A DNA stretch of 64,000 nt from UBA11986 sp963734955 (GTDB taxonomy: Bacteria; Bacteroidota; Ignavibacteria; UBA10030; UBA6906), in the NCBI GenBank assembly GCA_963734955.1, contig CAVTJO010000011.1, forward strand, positions 372,001 through 436,000, written 5' to 3'. Of the stretch, positions 60,209-64,000 are shown in pieces (the first letter of the stretch is position 1; each line of letters opens with the position of its first letter). The position numbers and the translations under genes are program-made. Under the pieces are notes generated by a model. It was not told the origin of the DNA and searched no databases. It was given only the letters and a program-made list of their open reading frames with translations.

Positions 60209-60457
60209 TCAGCCGAAACTCTGATTGATATCGTCAAGGATGTTGAACTTCTCCGTCAATTCCGCCCTTTTACCCTGCAGCATGCCAAGCGTCCGCTGAT
60301 GCTGGGTGATCAACTCGCGGAGAATCGCCTGCACATCAGGGTAATTGCACTGGTCCAGGAATGTCTGATACTCCTTGATAACCGATACCTCGCGCTGCTC
60401 TGCAGTCGAGAGGGCACTGCAGAGACCCCGACAGGAATGAATACATTGGACTTCCAT
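60209..60457 (-). CDS. Small helical protein with N-terminal cysteines (82 aa), unknown
   Basis: Frame of 82 codons from ATG 60457 (preceded by GGAAGGGAAG); an alternative ATG at 60496 directly follows the stop of the korC-type gene. The product begins MEVQCIHSCRGLCSA with three cysteines and is otherwise helical (EVSVIKEYQTFLDQCNYPDV then AILRELITQHQRTLGML), with E and H residues spaced as in minimal ferritin-like proteins. It has the same length as the next gene and may be its distant partner. Position between the oxidoreductase and the ferritin-like gene suggests a redox-protection or cluster-related role (inference). Confidence 0.65.
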   Translation of the reverse strand: MEVQCIHSCRGLCSALSTAEQREVSVIKEYQTFLDQCNYPDVQAILRELITQHQRTLGMLQGKRAELTEKFNILDDINQSFG

Positions 60458-60496
60458 CCGGACTTCCCTTCCAATAGTGAATCTTCTCGTTTCCAT

Positions 60497-61048
60497 CTAC
60501 ACGGCTTCAACCGCTTCTGCCAATTCAATTCCCCGCCGGAGCGCCTTCTCGTTGAGAGGCAGCAAGTGATGGTACCGCTCGGGCAGCACTTCCTTGAGCG
60601 CATGCATCAACGCATCGATTTCCACCACCGGGGCCTGGGCGATGAATGCCCCCAGCACGATCATGTTCATGATCTTGGTGTTATTCATCTTCACGGCCTC
60701 ATCACTCGCGGGAATGGAGAGGATGGTGATGTCATTCCTCGTCGGCGGAGTGATGATGTTCGTGGAGTCATAGATCAGTGCACCGCCGGGCTTTACTGCC
60801 TTTTCGAACTTGTCCATCGACGGTTGGTTAAGCACGATGACAGTGTCGAACGTCGTCACGATTGGTGAACTGATGGTTTTATCCGACACGATTACGATGC
60901 AGTTGGCTGTCCCACCACGCATCTCCGGCCCATACGAAGGCATCCAACTGATTTCTTTTCTTTCGATCATGCCCGCGTAAGCGAGGGTCATACCCATTGA
61001 AAGGACGCCCTGTCCGCCGAAGCCTGCAATAAGGAGTTCATGTGTCAT
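60497..61048 (-). CDS. korC: 2-oxoacid:ferredoxin oxidoreductase, gamma subunit
   Basis: Protein of 183 residues of the gamma/C subunit family: LLIAGFGGQGVLSMGMTLAYAG at residues 5-26, SWMPSYGPEMRGGTANCIVIVS near 34-55, then the conserved core with NQPSMDKFE. In these enzymes it forms the CoA-binding and ferredoxin-facing domain. It follows the beta subunit with a 42-base gap and completes a korDABC set. Substrate could be 2-oxoglutarate (Kor) or branched 2-oxoacids (Vor); the IDH-type gene nearby favours 2-oxoglutarate. Confidence 0.93.
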   Translation of the reverse strand: MTHELLIAGFGGQGVLSMGMTLAYAGMIERKEISWMPSYGPEMRGGTANCIVIVSDKTISSPIVTTFDTVIVLNQPSMDKFEKAVKPGGALIYDSTNIITPPTRNDITILSIPASDEAVKMNNTKIMNMIVLGAFIAQAPVVEIDALMHALKEVLPERYHHLLPLNEKALRRGIELAEAVEAV

Positions 61049-61090
61049 GTTTTTCCCTGAAGGTAGAATCTGGTTCTGTGCAAAGCGCCA

Positions 61091-61864
61091 CTACTTGGGT
61101 GTTTTCAAATCGCCGGGAGGATACATCGGAAACATGTATTCCTCCATCCATTTGTTTGCCTGCAACGGAGTCATCTTCCAGCCGGAAGGGCAGTTTGAGA
61201 CGATCTCGATGAAGCATGTCCCCTTCTTGTCTTTCTGGTACTGGAATGACTTCGTCACTGCCTTCTTTAATTGTCGGACAGCGTTCGGGGTATGGACGGA
61301 TTGTCTGCTCACGTAATACACACCCGGAAGCGTTGCAATGATGTCGCTGATCTTGAGCGGAAATCCTGCGGTTTCGATCGTACGACCGGTCGGTGAGGTT
61401 GTCGTTTTCATGCCGAGCAGGGTTGTTGGAGCCATCTGCCCTCCAGTCATCCCGTAGATCGCATTATTGATAAACACCATCAGGATGTTCTCCCCGCGAT
61501 TTGAAGTGTGAATTGTCTCGGCAGTCCCAATGGCCGCAAGATCACCATCACCCTGATAAGAGAACACATACTTGTCAGGAAGTATGCGTTTGATACCTGT
61601 TGCCACCGCCGACGCCCGACCATGGGCAGCCTCCTGCATGTCGACGTTCATGTAGTTGTATGCAAACACAGAGCATCCCACAGGCGCAACACCAATGGTC
61701 TGATCCTGAATGCCCAGCTCGTCAACCACTTCCATCAAGATTCTGTGGGCAACGCCGTGCCCGCAGCCAGGGCAATAGTGGAATCGTGTCTCGGTCAGCG
61801 TATCTGGCTTCTCATACACACAATCCATCGTTTCGATATCGTTCAGTTCTTGCACAGTATCCAT
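61091..61864 (-). CDS. korB: 2-oxoacid:ferredoxin oxidoreductase, beta subunit (TPP-binding)
   Basis: Protein of 257 residues with FHYCPGCGHGVAHRILMEV near 28-46 (the Cys pair helps bind a [4Fe-4S] cluster), APVGCSVFAY, and the thiamine-diphosphate motif SYQGDGDLAAIG followed by NNAIYGMTGGQMAPTT, the usual GDG-to-NN spacing. It carries the active centre that decarboxylates the 2-oxoacid. It starts one base after the alpha-subunit stop, so the two are made together. Confidence 0.95.
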   Translation of the reverse strand: MDTVQELNDIETMDCVYEKPDTLTETRFHYCPGCGHGVAHRILMEVVDELGIQDQTIGVAPVGCSVFAYNYMNVDMQEAAHGRASAVATGIKRILPDKYVFSYQGDGDLAAIGTAETIHTSNRGENILMVFINNAIYGMTGGQMAPTTLLGMKTTTSPTGRTIETAGFPLKISDIIATLPGVYYVSRQSVHTPNAVRQLKKAVTKSFQYQKDKKGTCFIEIVSNCPSGWKMTPLQANKWMEEYMFPMYPPGDLKTPK

Positions 61865-61865
61865 G

Positions 61866-62954
61866 TCAATATTCCTCTACGTTCTCTGCAACAGGTTGAT
61901 GTATCATCGATTCCAGGGCATGTACGACTTCATCCGGCGAGGGGATGAGTCCGCCCATCCGCCCGTAAAACTTCACCGGCACCCGCCCCTCAACACCGAG
62001 GCGCACATCCTCAACCATCTGACCGGAATTCATTTCCACGACGAGCATCCCCATGGTTCTCATCGCAAGCTCCCGAACCTTCGCGGAGGGAAACGGCCAC
62101 AATGTCCTCGGCCGCAGCAACCCTACTCGAATGCCATTCTGCCGGGCAATTTCAACGGCCCGATGAGCGACCCGCGCAGCAAGTCCGTACGCAACAAGAA
62201 TGTAATCCGCATCTCTGGTTTCGATCTCTTCGAAACGCACTTCCTTCTCCGCAATCTCCTTGTACTTCTTCTGCAAGTTGAGGTTGATCAGCTCCATCTT
62301 CTCCGGTTGGATATGAAGAGAAGTGATGATATTCCGCTCACGCGACTTCGGCTTGCCGACAGTTGCCCATGGCTTCGGAGGAATGTGATCTGCCGGGGTG
62401 TACTCCTTGAATTCCACCTTCTCCATCATCTGCCCGAGGGCACCATCTGCGAGAATCATCACCGGATTGCGGTATTTGTCGGCAAGATCGAAAGCATCAT
62501 AGACGGCATCCGCCATCTCCTGCACGCTCGCAGGAGCAAGGACAATCAGACGATAGTCACCGTGCCCTCCCCCTTTCGTGGCCTGGAAGTAATCTCCCTG
62601 CGACGGCTGAATAGTACCGAGGCCGGGACCGCCGCGATTGACGTTCACCACGAGGCACGGAAGTTCCGCACAGGCAATATAGGAGATCCCTTCCTGCATC
62701 AGACTGATGCCCGGACTGGATGAGGACGTCATAACTCTGGCACCGGCTCCGGCCGCGCCATACACCATATTAATGGAAGCAACTTCGCTCTCGGCCTGGA
62801 GAACGATCATGCCCCGCTGCCGTCCTTCATCCGCCAGATACTCAAGCACCTCCGATTGGGGGGTGATGGGATACCCGAAATACGCCTGACAACCGGCTCG
62901 AATCGCAGCCTCGGCAAGCGCCTCATTGCCTTTCATTAACCGAATATCTGACAC
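61866..62954 (-). CDS. korA: 2-oxoacid:ferredoxin oxidoreductase, alpha subunit
   Basis: Protein of 362 residues with FGYPITPQSEVLEYLAD (about 26-42), ESEVASINMVYGAAGAGAR, TSSSSPGISLMQEGISY and RGGPGLGTIQPSQGDY, typical of KorA/VorB alpha subunits; the C-terminal part is the transketolase-C-like domain (VAYGLAARVAHRAVEIAR). The frame opens with a TTG at 62972, but the GTG at 62954, which has GGAAAGG upstream, gives the family N-terminus (MSDIRLMKGNEALAEAA). Third in the order ferredoxin, alpha, beta, gamma is usual for four-subunit enzymes. Kor versus Vor cannot be separated with certainty. Confidence 0.94.
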   Translation of the reverse strand: MSDIRLMKGNEALAEAAIRAGCQAYFGYPITPQSEVLEYLADEGRQRGMIVLQAESEVASINMVYGAAGAGARVMTSSSSPGISLMQEGISYIACAELPCLVVNVNRGGPGLGTIQPSQGDYFQATKGGGHGDYRLIVLAPASVQEMADAVYDAFDLADKYRNPVMILADGALGQMMEKVEFKEYTPADHIPPKPWATVGKPKSRERNIITSLHIQPEKMELINLNLQKKYKEIAEKEVRFEEIETRDADYILVAYGLAARVAHRAVEIARQNGIRVGLLRPRTLWPFPSAKVRELAMRTMGMLVVEMNSGQMVEDVRLGVEGRVPVKFYGRMGGLIPSPDEVVHALESMIHQPVAENVEEY

Positions 62955-63014
62955 AGTGATTATCCTTTCCAATTATCCGAATCGAGTTCAATACTACGAT
63001 CTTACTTGAAGCAC

Positions 63015-63031
63015 GGCATTCCAGGAATGCC
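63015..63031 (-). other. Palindromic hairpin between ferredoxin and alpha-subunit genes
   Basis: GGCATTCC-A-GGAATGCC, perfect 17-base palindrome in the 103-base gap between the ferredoxin and korA genes. It could be an attenuator, a processing site or an operator; no T-run. Confidence 0.4.
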
Positions 63032-63057
63032 ACATTCGGGCACTCCGCACATCCACC

Positions 63058-63360
63058 TCAATTCAATGCACCATCCCCGCCGTCATCAATGGTGATGCTG
63101 ATATTCTCCTTGACATTGGAGATTGTCGCAACCGGGACCTTCTTCTTCTTGTTCTCGCGGTACACGGTTATCACAGCATCCGGACACACCAGAGCGCAGT
63201 TTACGCAGCCCGTGCAATTATCCTTGACAAGAACCGCATAGTGATAGCCCTGCTTGTTGATGCCAGGCGAGAGCGCAAGGCTCTCCTGTGGACAGGCATC
63301 AATGCACAGCTCACACCCTTTACACGTGTCAATCTCAAAGCGAACGGATCCGCGTGCCAT
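63058..63360 (-). CDS. korD: 2-oxoacid:ferredoxin oxidoreductase, delta (ferredoxin) subunit
   Basis: Dicluster ferredoxin of 100 residues with CKGCELCIDACP (about 13-24) and CTGCVNCALVCP (about 49-60), followed by a charged tail ending DDGGDGALN. It carries electrons from the TPP site to free ferredoxin. AAGGAG is 9 bases before ATG 63360. First gene of the korDABC run, downstream of a PLP enzyme gene with a 41-base gap. Confidence 0.94.
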   Translation of the reverse strand: MARGSVRFEIDTCKGCELCIDACPQESLALSPGINKQGYHYAVLVKDNCTGCVNCALVCPDAVITVYRENKKKKVPVATISNVKENISITIDDGGDGALN

Positions 63361-63401
63361 CAAATCATCTCCTTAGGAATGGTTTGTTCTTCAACAAAAT
63401 C

Positions 63402-64000
63402 TCATACCTCAAAGTCTGCCAACTCCATCGGCAAGCTGGCAAACGATTGTTCAAGGGAACACTTCAAATCCTGAATAATGTCTTCAGTCTTTTCCAGCCC
63501 GATCGCCAGCCTGATTCCTCCCGGGTCGAGCCCTTTCGCCAGTTGCTCGTCGGCCGGTATTGCTGAATGTGTCATCGAACCGGGATGTTCAATCAGTGTG
63601 CGGATATTTCCGAGACTTACCGCGAGCGTGATGCAGTAGGCATTCTTTGCGATATGATTGATGAACCGTTCCGCCCGGACAAGTGAATCTTGCGGATCGT
63701 TTCCCTTCATCACAAAATAGATCATCGATCCGGGAGCAAAATTGCCGTCATAGTCCCGCATCTGACGGCGTGCAAGACTCAACTCTTTGAACGAGGGCAG
63801 GCCGGGATATTGTGTGGCTTCAATCTCGGGCCGGGTTTCCAGAAACTCCGCGACCTTCATTGCCGAGGCTTGCATTTGTCTCATACGGGTCGCAAGGGAT
63901 GGAAGTCCCTGCACCAGTACCGGCCATGCGCTCTTGGGGGAAAGAACTGCTCCGAAGTCCTTCCGGTACAGCATCAACATATCCTTGCTCCATTGAGGGC
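63402..64000 (-). CDS. Cys/Met-metabolism PLP-dependent enzyme (partial, 5' end outside window)
   Basis: C-terminal part, about 199 codons, of a transsulfuration-type PLP enzyme (O-acetylhomoserine sulfhydrylase, methionine gamma-lyase or cystathionine gamma-lyase group). The frame stays open to the right edge (PQWSKDMLMLYRKDFG). Recognisable are the C-terminal domain start SPKSAWPVLVQGLPSLATRM, YFVMKG and the substrate-carboxylate region VSLGNIRTLIEHPGSMTHS followed by GIRLAIGLE. The PLP lysine would lie upstream, outside the window, so the reaction cannot be told. It lies 41 bases before the ferredoxin gene of the kor set. Confidence 0.9.
   Translation of the reverse strand, partial: PQWSKDMLMLYRKDFGAVLSPKSAWPVLVQGLPSLATRMRQMQASAMKVAEFLETRPEIEATQYPGLPSFKELSLARRQMRDYDGNFAPGSMIYFVMKGNDPQDSLVRAERFINHIAKNAYCITLAVSLGNIRTLIEHPGSMTHSAIPADEQLAKGLDPGGIRLAIGLEKTEDIIQDLKCSLEQSFASLPMELADFEV

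Noticed and set aside
1..64000. tRNA, rRNA, transposase, phage or integrase genes
   Set aside because: I looked for T-loop-like GTTCGA contexts, rRNA-like blocks, DDE/tyrosine recombinase motifs and terminal repeats and found none that hold up; a covariance-model scan would be needed to exclude small RNAs.

Overview
The window (64 kb, roughly 53% GC by eye) is bacterial chromosome, probably from a Gram-negative anaerobe or facultative anaerobe of the Ignavibacteria/Chlorobi-Bacteroidota side of the FCB group. That placement is inferred from gene content: LemA-HtpX pair, CcmF-type cytochrome maturation, ferredoxin-dependent pyruvate and 2-oxoacid oxidoreductases, a group 3b-type hydrogenase and very many multihaem cytochromes. 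Many genes have clear AGGAGG-like ribosome binding sites, which argues against classical Bacteroidia. No rRNA, tRNA, CRISPR array, insertion sequence or phage gene was found.

Layout. 0-8.9 kb: a partial TPR/TolB-like membrane protein (-), lemA-htpX, a thioredoxin-like lipoprotein (-), queF, two cold-shock genes (-), two tiny coupled ORFs (-), an SDR reductase, class I aldolase fbaB and a HAD phosphatase. Four plus-strand genes here (htpX, queF, SDR, fbaB) are broken by seven single-base frameshifts in about 4.3 kb. 8.9-12.9 kb (-): PPi-type phosphofructokinase, GroES-like protein, ccmF. 13.1-28.9 kb (-): the main feature, eight multihaem c-type cytochrome genes carrying 81 haem c motifs by my count, interleaved with a beta-barrel outer-membrane protein, a Rieske protein, a bc-type cytochrome b and two b561-type membrane cytochromes. 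29.2-33.3 kb (-): fatty-acid hydroxylase-like protein, a frameshifted methyltransferase, a NapH-like membrane ferredoxin and an Rrf2 regulator. 33.3-44.4 kb (-): maeB, a cation efflux protein, transketolase, a dihydroorotate dehydrogenase-like protein, a second phosphofructokinase and nifJ, nearly gapless. 44.6-49.7 kb (-): [NiFe] hydrogenase operon with a cyclic-nucleotide-binding-domain protein inside it and a maturation protease. 50.1-51.7 kb (+): a GAF-GGDEF-like protein and a NifX-like protein. 51.7-64 kb (-): hemN, an OsmC-like protein, leuD/leuC-type dehydratase, a class III CoA transferase, an HMG-CoA lyase-family enzyme, an isocitrate/isopropylmalate-type dehydrogenase, three small proteins, a korDABC-type oxidoreductase and a PLP enzyme cut by the window edge.

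How it fits together (inference). Pyruvate and 2-oxoacid oxidation would reduce ferredoxin, and the soluble hydrogenase would exchange electrons between NAD(P)H and H2. Quinol would be oxidised by two kinds of membrane module: a Rieske/cytochrome b module with NapC-like and membrane-anchored multihaem subunits, and b561 modules that are either fused to 13 haems or paired with a 19-haem protein. Periplasmic haem wires could then lead to a porin-cytochrome set (432-residue barrel, 12-haem protein, 6- and 9-haem lipoproteins) and out of the cell. ccmF for cytochrome maturation and hemN for haem synthesis lie in the same window. This would be a quinol-to-outside electron transfer island resembling, in architecture, the Cbc and porin-cytochrome systems of Geobacter.
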